Positions 10,610 to 22,913 of a stretch of DNA of 64,000 nucleotides are shown here, one piece after another. The stretch lies in NCBI GenBank assembly GCA_951640195.1, contig OX621172.1:434001-498000 (forward strand), in the 5' to 3' direction. Source of the DNA: Porpolomopsis calyptriformis (taxonomy: Eukaryota; Basidiomycota; Agaricomycetes; Agaricales; Hygrophoraceae). How positions within the stretch are numbered: position 1 is the first letter of the stretch; each line of letters begins with the position of its first letter. The notes beneath the pieces are model-generated. The model made no database searches and was not told the DNA's origin. It saw only the letters and a program-made list of their open reading frames with translations. Made by a program: the position numbers and the translations under genes.

Positions 10610-12152
10610 ATGGCTACACCCATCCGCAAGAAGCGCAACTTCAAAGATCTCCAGCTTGTTTCATCCTCAGAGCAGGCTCCCCCACCAGCGGAATCAGAGC
10701 CGGTCCCGACGAGACTAGCCCCCGCACCGGCAGCAGGCGGAAAGAAGCGTCCCCCGCCGATTCCCATCAAAGCCCCAAAGATCTCAAACAGTGTCAGCGG
10801 CGATCCGGACAAAGCGACCTCGCCTAACAGTCTGAACTCGGCGCTACCGACCGCTTCTGCCTCTGCGCGTCGGAACGCCTACCATGATACCCTCACAACC
10901 ACCATCGCGAATCTTGACTTGAACGGGGAGACCAAGCGATTCGATCTCAAGAATGAGGACTTGAAGGATCTGCAAGAATTGGGACAAGGGAATGGTGGCA
11001 GTGTCAAAAAAGTGGAGCACATTCCGACTGGGACTATGATGGCCAAGAAGGTGAGCTTTGCCTTCTATCTTTTTTAGCCTCATGCTCAATTAGCGCTTAG
11101 ATCGTCCTTATTGATGCCAAGCCGGCCGTGCGCAAACAAATTCTCCGCGAGCTACAGATCATGCACGATTGCAACTCCAAGAACATCATCTCCTTCTACG
11201 GCGCCTACCTAGCCGATCCAAACATCTGCATCTGCATGGAGTTCATGGACAAAGGTTCCCTAGATGGCGTGTACAAAAAGATAGGAGCGATCGATATCGA
11301 TGTCGTTGGCAAGGTGGCATTGGCTGTGCTTGAAGGATTGACGTATCTTTATGATGTCCATCGCATCATTCATCGCGGTACGCCCGAACAAAGACATGTT
11401 CACCACATGGTCCTCATGTTTACCTGGCATTATTGCAGACATTAAACCATCCAACATTCTCTGCAACTCTCAGGGTGAAATCAAAATATGCGACTTTGGA
11501 GTTTCAGGAGAACTCATCAATTCTATCGCGGACACATTTGTCGGCACGTCTACATACATGAGCGTTAGTGATCTTCCTTGTTCCTTATTCTTCCTTTCAT
11601 CTTTCCACTCTTTCTCCCCTGTAGCCCGAACGCATACAGGGAGCCCAATACACTGTCAAATCAGACGTTTGGTCTCTCGGCATCTCGCTCATCGAGTTGG
11701 CCCTGGGCCGTTTCCCATTTTCAGAGTCGTCGGATGACGATTCTGACCTATCCGACTTTGAGGGCACACTCTCGCCCGGTCGACCGGCCTCTATGGGTCT
11801 TCCCCCTCGTTCCAAGACGGAAAAGGCCAAGAAGGATAGACGGAAGAGCAAAGGTGTCAGCCTACAGGGCTCGGGGATGACCATGAGTATTTTGGAATTA
11901 CTGCAGCACATTGTCAACGAGCCTGCACCGAGGCTGACGCCCGAGGGTCGGTTCCCAGCCGAGGCAGAGACGTTTGTGGATAGTTGTCTCGTCAAGGAGC
12001 CGGATTCGAGGCAGACACCAAAAGAGTTACTGGTGAGTTCAAGAACTATGGCGTGAGATCGATGTTTTTAACCACCTCTGCAGGCACATCCCTGGATTGA
12101 ACATGCGAGGGTCTCAGACGTCGATCTTGAAGCCTGGGCGAGCAACTTTTAA
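10610..12152 (+). CDS. MAP kinase kinase, Ste7/Fuz7 type
   Basis: Dual-specificity kinase expected to phosphorylate the TxY loop of a Fus3/Kss1-type MAPK in mating and filamentation signalling. A Pro/Ser-rich N-terminus of about 110 residues with a basic RKKRNF stretch (possible docking site) precedes the kinase domain. Visible kinase motifs are the glycine loop GQGNGGSV, the catalytic loop HRDIKPSN (split by an intron), DFGVSGEL and the activation loop S-I-A-D-T, which is the SxxxT phosphosite of MAPKKs, then GTSTYMSPERI. A Ser/Asp-rich insert of about 60 residues interrupts the C-lobe after LALGRFPF, as in fungal Ste7-type MAPKKs. Introns are GT..AG, and the final exon ends EAWASNF and stop 12150-12152. 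The Ste7/Fuz7 class, rather than Pbs2 or Mkk1, is by overall resemblance. Confidence 0.9.
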
Positions 12153-12374
12153 TCATCGTCTCTCGTCCTTCCTATCCAAATCGCTTTTCATATATGGTTG
12201 GACAGGGGGGATTCTTATTATGCCTTGATGGTCTTGTGTATCTTAGAGGGTTACCGTCTACCAGTTACCTAAATGTATGATTTTTCGCTTTGAATTTCAC
12301 CTGGCGGCTTTTTGTCTATTCAATAGTCGCATTACATAGTGCTGTAATTTATAACTTGCTTTTATGCAGCCTGT

Positions 12375-13740
12375 TTAAAGGGCCAAAGTCAGGTTGCAAT
12401 GATGATCATTAATCCGAACCTCAACAGCCACATTCCAAACCGCATCCTCCTGTGATTCGTCCCCGGCAAAGCCAAGCAGATACGCTTTCCCCTTCACGAC
12501 GACGAAAGCCTGGAGGTCGAACGCAGTGTCCCAGAGCTTGTTTCGCAGATGCAAACATACACATTCCTCGCGTGGGGAGAGGAAGTACTGGTAGATTTCT
12601 GGGACAAAATAACCCTCGGCGAATTGGGATTTGATCCACGTGCAGAACAGCGCATATTCATTCGTATGGCGGCGACGTGAAGATCTCGTGGCAGAAAGGG
12701 ACGGACAGAGTTCATACCAACCACAGGGTGGGGGGAACTCGCCGGTTATCGTTGTTTGAATTTGAAACGTAAAATGTCGGGTGTGGAACAACGTGAATTT
12801 CTCCTTTGAGAGCGTGATCTGTTGTCGTCGGAATGGTAAATGAGCATCGATCCACAAAAACCAGAAACTTACCTCATCGTCCAAGAACCGTCCCACCGAG
12901 AGAAGGATTTTCAGTCCACCGTAAACAGGGATCCCTCCTGAATCATACCCGAGTTGAACATCATCAGGAAAATCCTGTTCGCGTACGTTCCACTGCCAGC
13001 CCCCCATCAATGGAGCGTACTCTGCCACTGAGAATGATCGAATGATGTCGTCGTCATCGGTGGCTGACTGGCACCCGCCAAATATAAAAATGGACTGATC
13101 GACGGCAACCATAGTCGCAGACAGCCTGGGGACCCCAGGAGCAATTGGGACAAACCACCACGTAAAACGGTCAAGATCGACGGCAATGAGGTCGTTTGTG
13201 GCAGTCTCCGATTGTGAGTCAGATCCACCGTAGATGAACATGAAGTTGCGTGAGTTGAGTCTAAGAAAAGCCGTGCTCGGTCGTCGTCGCACCGGGAGAC
13301 GTTTGCGAATATGATGGGAGAACAAATTATTGGGTGACATGATGTGATGTAATTCGTCCTTGCAGCAAAAAAAAAAAAAAGCGATCGATCGATCAGCAAT
13401 GGAAAGGGACGCAGGAACGGAACTATTTGAGTCTCACTGTGAGGTTCTCCCAGGACAGTGTCGCCATATGACACCTGTAAAAATCGGGGCATGGGTGCGA
13501 TTGCTTTGGACGACATCCCCCATAGAGATACAAAATCCCTTTCCGGTTGTCGACAACGGTGTTATGCCAGTCATTGAACGGTGGCAACGAGCCTCGCATG
13601 GCTTGCGTGGTGAGTGGGAATTCGGGCTCGGTGGTGGCAGGTTCATCTGGTGGGTGTAAGATGGTGGGTGGCGAGCGTGATGATTTGAACATCGCGTTTT
13701 GCCTGGACGTATCAGTTGAAGAGGCACGAAAGTCACGCAT
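12375..13740 (-). CDS. kelch-repeat protein
   Basis: A beta-propeller protein of kelch type, probably a protein-interaction scaffold. Kelch blades are seen as ILYLYGGC, FMFIYGGSD, SIFIFGGC and PVYGG segments followed by the usual aromatic positions. An intron near 13355-13430 (GTGAGA..GCAAG, with a long T tract before the acceptor) joins the first kelch exon to the large second exon. Another 54-bp intron near 12812-12865 is free of stops and could be mistaken for coding sequence. The start at 13740 (MRDFRASS) is uncertain; upstream frames are open but not family-like. It faces the Crinkler gene across a 373-bp divergent gap. No other domain was seen. Confidence 0.75.
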
Positions 13741-14113
13741 CACACGCTTCAACTTCAACAAGCGGGGCGTAGCACCTCGGGTGGGCCTCCGGCATGTTGA
13801 ATCCTGCGAGTCAAGCGTCTTAGTGTGTGTGAATTTTTCCGAACAGCTTGGGTGGGTCCGAGATGAGCCAGATAAGCCACAGAGGCATTGACGCGCAGGG
13901 ACGTAATGTATGCGATAAAGCCTCGAGGGAATGCTCGGTAGTTGAACGAAGGAGAAAGGTGAAGTGAAGTGAGTCCGATACCAAGTTTCACATGACCCCT
14001 GTTGGTCCGTGTACAAATACTCGTCGTTACGAGCTCAACGAGGTGCAAACCGTTTCTCCAACTGCCCCAACGTGATCTAACTGTGGACAACGCAAACGCT
14101 CGTTATAAACATC
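13741..14113. promoter_or_regulatory. divergent promoter region, kelch gene / Crinkler gene
   Basis: This 373-bp gap between two divergently oriented starts must carry both promoters. No strong TATA box or repeated element was recognised. The boundary on the kelch side depends on an uncertain start codon. Confidence 0.35.
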
Positions 14114-17100
14114 ATGCTCGAACTCAACTGCTTGCGTCTTGGTGATCCCCCGGGGAGAGCCTTCCCTGTCAAGATTGATGGGGAGAAGACCGTCAGCTAT
14201 TTGAGAAAAATGATCAAGGAAGAAAAGAAACCTGAGTTCGACCACCTTGCTGCCGACTTGCTCAAGCTTTCTCTGGTGAGTTGTCTTGACTTCGGCCAGT
14301 TCCCCAGGCTTATGATCGCCCAAAAGGTATCCATCCCCTACAGCGATATCAAAGCACCAACACAAGATCTGATGAACGTCAAGTCTCGGCCAATTGTTCC
14401 TCCTCTCACACTGAATCACTTCTTTCCCGAACCTCCCAATCCTTTCCGCATTCATGTTCTGGTGGAGACGCCCCCTATGGCTGAATCTGGTACTTTGTAT
14501 CATTCCTTCCCATTTTTATGATAACTGATGCATATGGATGCTTATCTTTCACTTCACTACCTGTCGACGATATCATCTCCCCTTTTCCCTCATGCGCTTG
14601 TTTCATTCCTGTGTTGTCCGAATTTGGCTCCTATCTTGTTTCCTCATTGCGGTGTGCTTTCACTCTGATTTCCTCTGTTTTGCTGATCTTCTGACAATTT
14701 TGACTGATTGGCATTTTTGTTTTTTGTTTTCTCCTGCTTGTTCCTACAGTTTCTCAAAAACGCGTAAGCCCTCCAGCGATGGAAGAGGATGACCATGTTC
14801 CCAAGAAGCGATCCAGTAAGTGCCGTTTCTACACCTACCTACAATTTCTTTATTATTTTTCCTGATTTCACTCGTGTGTTGCCAGTTGAGAAGAAAAGTG
14901 ATTTTACTCCACCCGGATCCAGGATCAACGGTGATGCCCTAAGGCTCAAAATCAATGAAGTCCTTGAAGTTGTTGGTCCAACCATCGCTGAATTCCTCAA
15001 GAACCCCCATCCGCCTTTTTGGCAACCTAAGCATAGTAATATGCATTCGGAAGATCGACGTTTTTTCGAAGAACTTCGCCTTCCCACTGTTGCAGACGAA
15101 CCTAGTCTGCTGCTTCATGAACTATGGAACCATGGCTCTGCGCAAGCCGATGCTATCTTTGGTGACGGAAGCCACAGGTAAAGCTTAGGTCGGTATATTG
15201 ATCTGCTCTTTCTGACAACATTAGAATTGTTTGCAACACCTCAGGGTCTGGAAAAACACGTCGGCTACTAGAAGGATTAACCAAATATTGGGGCCTTTAC
15301 TTTGTGACGCGAGTTGATCCTCTAGAAATTGGGGTTCCGGATCTGCAGATGGCACTTGAGACAATCAGACAACACGAGGATTGGGTGGAAGACCTTACAT
15401 CACTGCCCTCGAATGCCCAACTGTCACAACAGCGAACTAACGAAAGAATCGCTAGCCGATACATCATGGGTGTTCTTGTCGCTCGTGTTCTCATTTTCCA
15501 ACAATTCCTTGAAAAAGCAAGAGAAATTGATGGTGAACTCACGGAATGGCACAAACACGCTTGGGTGGTGTTCCAGCTATCCAACTGGTTGGTACCTGGG
15601 CACACTATGGAACACCCATTCTTACAGATGCAATGCTCTCTGCGATCCGCGCAAACCAAAGCTTTAATTGAACTCCTTGCTGAATTTTATCAGAAATGTC
15701 CCACCTTTTACACGAGTAAACATTTTTTCATTGTCTTTGATGAGGCACAGGTTGCAAACAGGTGGGCACCTAATGCCTTCCTCTCTCAAGATCCAAAACA
15801 ACCACAGTCGATCCTCAAGGAGATCATCCGAACTTGTAGGATCGTCAATATCGGATCACTTAGATTCATCATATCTGGCACTAGCTTTTCCTTCAACTCT
15901 CTGGAGGAACTCGTTACTTCCGGAGTTGGCAAGATGGGCTATGACCTGGATGTTTTCCATGATCTTGGCTCTTTCGATACAAAATTGTCCTTGGAGGCGT
16001 ATATGAAGAGATATCTCCCCCCCTCTTTCTGGCAGTCTGATATGAGTGATTCACTCGTGAGGCGAATTGAGATTTACCTCTGTGGCCGGCAAGTTCTGCA
16101 CATCTTTAATGGTTAGAGATGACTGAAGCACTTCCTCAGGCACCGCTTCTTAGCAGGATACCTCCAACTCCTCCTAAAGGATGGTCTCGCGTCACCCCAT
16201 AGGCTTCTTGATTGCTATATCAAAGCCCTTGCAGGCTATGTTCCAAACGATGTGCCTTCCGCCGTTTATGGAAATGAATTAGCTGTTCGGGAACCTATTA
16301 TTCGGGGCTTTGAGTGGAATAGACTTAAGGAAGGCAGGTAATTTTGTATCTCTTTTGCACTGGTTCTTGATCTGCAAACCAGACGACGTTGCATTGCGAC
16401 AGGCACAGGACATTGTCCAGTCTCATTTGACACAGAAAGCAACTCCATCCTATGGGCCAACGATCATTCACCTTGTTGAGTATGGCTTGGCCCGTCTCCG
16501 AGATGGCCGTGTGGGTTATATCGATGAACCATTAGCTTTCGCATCCTTATACCATTGGTTTGAGGCGAACGGTTTTTCACTAATGCATGGTCTCTTACCC
16601 CGACTTGCGAACCCAGAGTCATGTGGCTACGCATTTGAAGAAATGATACTGCTGTATCTCTCCAAAACCCTTTCTACCTTTGTTCCCCTCTGTTCACTTT
16701 TCGAGTTCCCTAAACCGCCCCCAACATGGGCCTCCCAAAAGGCGAAGCTGGTCATTCAGGCAGGTAGCGGCCAGTTTATAACTTTTAACCAGCTGGCCGA
16801 GGTCTGTTGTCCAAGAAACGTTTCCGAACTCATTGAATGGGTCACTCAAGGTGCCCCTCTTCGTCCCGTCTTTGCATTCGCCCTGCCTGGTGATCGTTTT
16901 GGCCCCGATCTTATGGCATGGATAGAACGGGAGGACGGTTCTCGTATGCTCTTAATGGTTCAGGATAAATCTCACACAACAGGGAACAAAGACTCAATGA
17001 ACTCTACGGCCTTGAGCAAAGCAATAAGGTCGTTTGTTCCAGACCATTGGTTCAAGGATGCGGTACGTCCAAGCAAAGTTGCTTGTTATCAATCGCTGAT

Positions 17101-17379
17101 GTCAAATCTCAGTCCCTCGCTGACCGTCGCAAACTCGTTGATGTTATGAAGGGACTTGATATTTTATGTCTCATTGCTGGATACCCTTTGTCCCCCCTTG
17201 AAGGATCCACCGCAAAGTCCGTCATCGATGCACGTAACCAACTCCCTTCTCGGGTAACCTATGCCACCCTCAATATCGATACTTTTCGAATGATGTTCCG
17301 CGCTGAGAATGAAGGCACAGGCACCAAGCTTTTAGAATCACTTGATAGTGCTCGGGCCCATGCTGGGACAAATTATTGA
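14114..17379 (+). CDS. Crinkler (CRN)-family protein with P-loop NTPase and nuclease-like C-terminus
   Basis: The first exon encodes the ubiquitin-like Crinkler N-terminal domain (LNCLRLGDPPGRAFPVKI, then EKTVSYLRKMIKEEKKPEFDH). A low-complexity linker follows. Near 15240 there is a P-loop (SGSGKTRRLL), with FFIVFDEAQ as Walker B about 160 residues later. The C-terminal third has GPDLMAWIE and LLMVQDKS, fitting the PD-(D/E)xK-like nuclease motif reported for CR effectors. The gene ends at TGA 17377-17379. Introns are mostly GT..AG. One at 16089-16139 fits only with a GC donor (GCAAGT..CAG), which keeps frame and restores homology. Near 16330-16385 a second junction does not splice cleanly with GT: either another GC-AG intron or a one-base frameshift. 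Fungal CRNs are thought to act in conflict or allorecognition; no function is proven here. Confidence 0.82.
16089..16139 (+). other. probable GC-AG intron in the Crinkler gene
   Basis: Read through, the NTPase frame hits a stop 9 codons after this point. Removing 51 bp that begin GCAAGT and end CTCAG rejoins the frame precisely at an Arg codon and continues into sequence matching CRN relatives. GCAAGT is the usual form of rare GC donors. No GT donor nearby gives the correct phase. Confidence 0.6.
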
Positions 17380-17596
17380 AATGATATGTACCACTAGGTT
17401 GATTGCGTAGTTATATACAGTCTTGGTTCTGCCAAGGTTGAACTTGATGAGACGGCTCAAGTGATTTCCTATGAAAGAATCTTGTAGCAGGTGTACGTTT
17501 TGGCTCTTCATCCCTTCATTTGACCTTCAACGCGTTCAAAAGCAAGTCTGTGCTCCCAGGACATTTCAAATACACGTAATAGATCAAATACTACAG

Positions 17597-18700
17597 ATGG
17601 ATTTGCAAACGTTGTCACACCTCTAAATCCTGATCCCGATGTTCGGAAGACCGCCGAAATTGAAATTCGGAAGGTAGGTTCTTATCCACCGTAGCTTCTA
17701 GTTCTATTCACATACGAGCCCATCAGATTGGGCAGTCGCGAAGGCATGGTGGAGGCTCTTCTGCAGCTGATCTGTGCGTGTCAAACGCGTCCTTTTATGA
17801 TCTGTGCCTCTTCTAACGCCCAGCTCGTCAAGCTTGCGCCGTGTATCTATCGCATTCAAAATCGGACCTCCTACTGAGTTGACACCGCTCACCAAAGACT
17901 GGATCAAGTACCCTTCTCAAAGGCCGGCGGCAACGCCCTCAATCCATCTATTCTGCGTCTTCTTGTCTCCTCTCCCTCGGGTAGTAGTACGATAAAGCAA
18001 GGAAGCATCCTCAAGATATCTGTTTTCCGTGGTTTCCCCGATAAATGGCCTGGCATCCTTCATGAGGTCAGGACACTACTCCAAAGTAGAGATATAAGGC
18101 AAGTTGGCACTGGATGCGTTGCAGCGCTCGTTTGTTCAGGTGAAATCTATTACTGTTAAGCATAAACCTTCTGGCTGACTTGAATGCAAGGTTTAGTCAA
18201 AAAAGAAAAACGACTGCCTCAGGTGGTGACTCAGCTCTTACCGCTGCCTGACCCGCTCTACCTATCTTCTTTTCTTTACTCCGGAATCTCATTGTTGAGA
18301 AATTGTACCACAAGCGCCGAGCAGTGGATATTTTTTGTCTGTAAGGGAGACGAGGGCAACTTTGCACGTTCCGACGAAATTTCGTTGGATCCACAACTGG
18401 AACGGCTACCGTTAGTTCTGGGCTTTCTTATAGACTGGGTATGTCAATCTCCGAGAGCAACTTTGGAGGAACTCATCAGCTGTTCCAGGTTGACCATGTC
18501 ACCGAGGATTCTTGACGTATACGTGAATTCACGATTCATTTACCGTTTCTTTTCTGTTCGTGGCTGGTTACTTTGGGGCGTTTCAGTTGGCGGTTTTTGA
18601 TGATTCTGATGGGTCTTCGAAGTTCCGTTTCTCTCTCACCAAACGCCCAAAGAGTGGGACTTGCTTGGTTGGGACCACTAATCAAGTTGCCCTACAGGCT
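17597..18700 (+). pseudogene. importin-7/8-like (NMD5/SXM1 type) karyopherin, decayed fragment
   Basis: The start MDLQTLSHL is followed, after a frame change, by TPLNPDPDVRKTAEIEIRK, the first HEAT repeat (importin-beta N domain) of Kap119/importin-7. After a possible intron come EGMVEALLQLICA and RQACAVYL, then a stop and frame change. VDTAHQRLDQVPF, LRLLVSSP, FPDKWPGILHEVRTLLQSRD and RLPQVVTQLLP follow in order. These are consecutive pieces of the N-terminal 200 residues of an importin of about 1,000 residues, interrupted by at least two frameshifts and stops. Homology fades after about 18260. This is a 5' fragment of a duplicated gene and is very unlikely to be functional. The intact parent is not in this window. 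Confidence 0.7.
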
Positions 18701-18890
18701 TGCAGCTTGCCTTGCAAAACATTTCTAGAATGCTAGCAGGTATCACCTCTTTTATAATATTCACTTCACAGGTGGTCCAGGTTCGAAGGGGAGATTTCAT
18801 CCCAGTCATCTCCTTTTGCGAACGAAACTTTGCCTCTCATGGCAACACGCCTGCTAAACGTGACATGGAGCCCTCCCCCCGCACAAAGCC

Positions 18891-21800
18891 TTAAGACTTA
18901 ATCTCGAGCGCCTCCCCCATGTCCGGGATACGCGTACTAACCGGCCGCCCATCTCGAATCATAGCCAGCTCCTCCAGCAAGGTCTGATGTCTATACTGGA
19001 GTCGAATGTTAGGCACATTCGTCTAACCAGTGAGAAGGGGCAGAAAAGACGCGTTCAGCAAAGCCAATTCAACGACAAAAAGAAAATAATTACCTTATTG
19101 ATATCGTTGCCGGCAGCACCAGGCAAGTACCATTTCTGACCTATCCAATGCCTCTTAATCTCCATCTCAAACCCACTCTGAATCACTGAATTTCGGGCAA
19201 GCTCTGCCAGAGAGCTTTGGGGTAGTTTATAAATCTATTTTGAATAAAAGATGTTGAGTTCTCCAATAGAATTGAAATTGTTCGTACATGAGCAGCCACG
19301 CTGTACTCTTCCAAGAGCGGTTCCTGGACGGATGGATCGAGTATGTGAGCCACAAACGGTGGGCCAGCCAAAAACAAAAAAATGAATTCCGACGGCTCAC
19401 TTTTGTGAAATGAAACTGCAATGGATCATCCGTGCTCAAGCTAACCCTCAACCCAGTTTTGAAGAAATCCGGAAGCGGATTCCGCTCGTACGTCAAAAAG
19501 AGCGCGTTGTTGCTCAACGGGCTCATAGCTATCCCGATCTGCTTCAGGTAATACAAGTATTGGAGAGCGGGCACTTTCCTCAGCAAAATGCCGTGAGAGA
19601 TGGAGTGAGAGGTGAGGAACGCAGAGGTGAGGTGATCGGTGTCTCCGGCCTCCCCGGCGTGGGGACGGAACACGAAGGTATCTGTTATTATCCCGTTAAA
19701 ACTTTCCGTCCACCTATCGAAATACGAAGGGAACTGACTGAAACCCCTACTACGCCGCCAATGATTGAGGCTGGCCATATTCGCAAACATGTAATAGATC
19801 CTACACGAACGATCACCATTAGGTCCAAAGTCAAGCAAGTTGAGGAGGACACGCAAACCAATAAGAATAAGGCGGAGAATCTTTCCTGTTCCAAAGACGA
19901 GGAATAGGGAATTTCTTCTCAGTCCGCCTTTCCACCTTCGACTCGTCATCGACGGTGTCGAAACCGACTACGCGCTGTAGGAACACATGCAACTCCGGAT
20001 GAGAAGACGGATCCTTGGTGACTTCGAACAATGGTCCAAATATGTCTGAATGGTCATTATTACTTTCAGCCGGTGGCGCACAGGACACACCTACTTTTGA
20101 CAATATCTTCGAATGTGTCGATGGACCCGCTGGCCTTGTACACATCGTACAAGCGAGGGACTTGAATGAGCCATCTGACGTTATGGGAGAATAGCTTGTT
20201 CTGGACGATCCAGTTTGCAAGCTTGTCCCATTCATCAATCGATCTCCCATATATACTAATTCGCCATTCACAATTCTTGGGACAAACAGACAGTGGTCAA
20301 GAAGGCACATGAATATAAAATGACACTCACTTGATATTTACTCTGTTCCAAATCGTCCATTACCTCTAAAGAAAGAAAAAGTCGATCCGATTCGAGCATG
20401 ACTTGATAGAATTCTTCTCACCTTGGGTAAGCTCCGCCAGATAACGTCCTTGAATGTAATTGTTCGTCTTCAAAAATATCTCTCGAAGCCTCGATTCCCC
20501 AATCGGGTTATATTTCAGATTAAACTTATCGAAGCGATGGAAAGAATCCGAATGGGCATGCATGTCCAGCATATCAATCGATAAATCATATGCCGTCAAC
20601 TTCAGCGACTGAAAAACCTGCGCTAGAGTCAGTTCAGCGCCGTCACGGAAGATGACAACGTCCTACTCGGCCAAAGCAACGATGAGAAACCAAAGGAAAA
20701 AAAATCCAACGAAGCAATCTGGCTCACATTCGGGCAGCGCTTCATTTTGGATTTGATGAAGCGGAGGAGATGCTTTTGGTTCATACTACTTGAGTGATGA
20801 ACATGTGTATCAACCTTTCGAAGGTTATAAAAATCGCTGGGGGGGGGGAAGATCATCCCAGTTGAGTGCCACGCTGAAACAAGACCACCAACCGATGAGG
20901 AACACCCTGCATATATCATAGTGTCAGTACTGAAAGAAATAGGGCATGGACACACACACCTTCATATCCACCAACTCCTGGGAATCCTTCAAGAGACTGT
21001 ACATTTCGAATTTCCCGCCTAGGTACTTGAGTCGCTTGAAAGCAAAGCTTTTCGCAGGCCCGGCGGAAATAACCCCAAGCACAAAATTCAAATCCGAAAA
21101 GTACTCTCGCAAAGTGGGAACCTCGAAAAGAGGCTTTTTGTCTAAAGCTTGAATAATCGATCAAAAAAAAAAAAAAAGAGCATGTCCCCGTAAAACCTCA
21201 CCTTGCACATCCTCATACACTTGGTACACCCCCATATCATCAATCTCAAAATCCCACGCCTGACCACCCGGAATCTCGCAATCCTCAAACACAAACCCCT
21301 CTCCATCCCCACCCGCCCCAGGCGGACGCCCAACGACATTCTCCCTGCCCTTCCAGTGCCAATGCGGCGGTGGCGGGCGCGGATAGATCCTCCACGGTTT
21401 GAACGGGCTCGTCCCCGGAGCCCCCGGATCCACCACGCCTACCACATAGTCCGCGACATCAGCATCAGGCCTGATCCCACCCACGTCCGCCCTCGCCTCG
21501 TCCACCCCCGCGAACCGACCATCGTGATCCCGCGGGTTATCTCCCAACCTCTGCCTCGACTGACACATATACTTGTCCCGGAGGTCGAGGCAGCTCTGGA
21601 GCGCCTTGAAGAGGGATTCGAGCTCGGGAGAGAGCGTCGACGTCGACGTCGCTGTGCTGCTTTTTTCTAGAAATGCATGTTCGTTTGTGAGTAGTTTGTC
21701 ACGCTACCGAGAACTCGGATCGAACGGGATGGACGGAAGCGTCTCACCTGGCTCTCCCCCTTCGTCCTTTTCTTCAAACACCGGCGTGATGGCAGCACCA

Positions 21801-22183
21801 CCGCCATCAGGAATATCAACCGGTGTGAGAATAGCATTAGCATTAGCAGCCGACGCTGACGCCGCCGCAGCCGCTGCATTATTGATAGACGAGATCCTGA
21901 AACTTCCCACAAGCGACGACCCTTCGCTGTGAGTCTCAGATCCTCGTCGATGAGCTACAATCTTCTCTTCAATCTAAACATAAACTTGTGAGACACAGCA
22001 GATGACGATAAATATTCGACATACATGCTGTAGACTTCTCTCCTCGGTATACCCAAAGAATCCGTCTCGGACAGCTTGAGGGGTAAGCACAGACGCGTGG
22101 TCCGCGCCATTACCCAGGCCGTTACCATTGCTATCGCTATCATAAAGCGAGCGTGTGTCGATATCGGGAGTGGTCGCAGCCAT
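18891..22183 (-). CDS. AMD1: AMP deaminase
   Basis: Converts AMP to IMP and ammonia in the purine nucleotide cycle, adjusting adenylate energy charge. The ATG at 22183 begins [17 protein letters not shown]. The N-terminal half (21570-21190) has the family's [10 protein letters not shown] and [15 protein letters not shown] segments. The catalytic part contains [10 protein letters not shown] (two metal-binding His), [54 protein letters not shown] and the signature [14 protein letters not shown]. It ends GEALEIKS at stop 18891-18893. Many introns, GT..AG, one with a G-run (about 20841-20850). The gene appears complete and intact. It precedes the AMPK beta gene on the same strand; the two act on related metabolism, but nothing shows co-regulation. 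Confidence 0.93.
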
Positions 22184-22913
22184 TATTTAATAGGTTACCG
22201 GTTAAAGCCCCTGGCGTCATTACATTTTTCGCATAAGTCGCGGTACCACTTGATTATGTAAAAAAGGAATTTCATTTCGCTGCTAGTTCCTCTTGAGATT
22301 AGCATCGTCTACGGTTTGGCCAATTTGCTGGAAAACAAAGGCAAGGGGGTTTAAGCTTAAATGCGAGGGTTGATGGAGTTTGATCATGATGGGGTAGTGA
22401 CAAATTGTATATTCGAGGGTTTGTAGGACAGCATGAGTAAAAAAAGAGCCTGCATCGACGTCCGTGTGTGTGTCTAGAAGGGAATTGGGGGAGAAGAGAG
22501 AAAGAATGAAGAATGAAGAAAGAAAATTTCATTGCACTTTGCCCCATTCAAAGTGGTTCTAGTCAAAAAAGTGTGGAGGGAGACACAATGGAATATGAGG
22601 GAGCAAGAATCGGAAATCAAGACGTCGAAAATCATCGATACATAGCGTTCAAAAGACATGTGCGATATGTGGGGGGGGAACCGTTTTGTTGTGAAGGGGG
22701 ATATCGTATCCGCACAGCGAGCGCGAGCAAAGAAGGTCGCAAACCTTTCCCCCCCACGACCCCTCCCACCAGATCGTTTTGTCGTCAACCCATGGTGAGT
22801 ATAGATCGTCAGTAAACTGGTTGACTGTCGGAAGAAGGGCGAGAACGGCCGAGGCAGGCGAGTCTAGGAGATAAAAATACGGAGAGCATAGAAGAGGGAA
22901 ATATCTTGAGCGA
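22184..22913. other. upstream region of AMP deaminase / 3' flank of AMPK beta
   Basis: A 730-bp spacer between two minus-strand genes. It holds short open frames only. G- and C-runs (near 22670 and 22750) and A-rich stretches are present. I see no gene. Confidence 0.4.
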
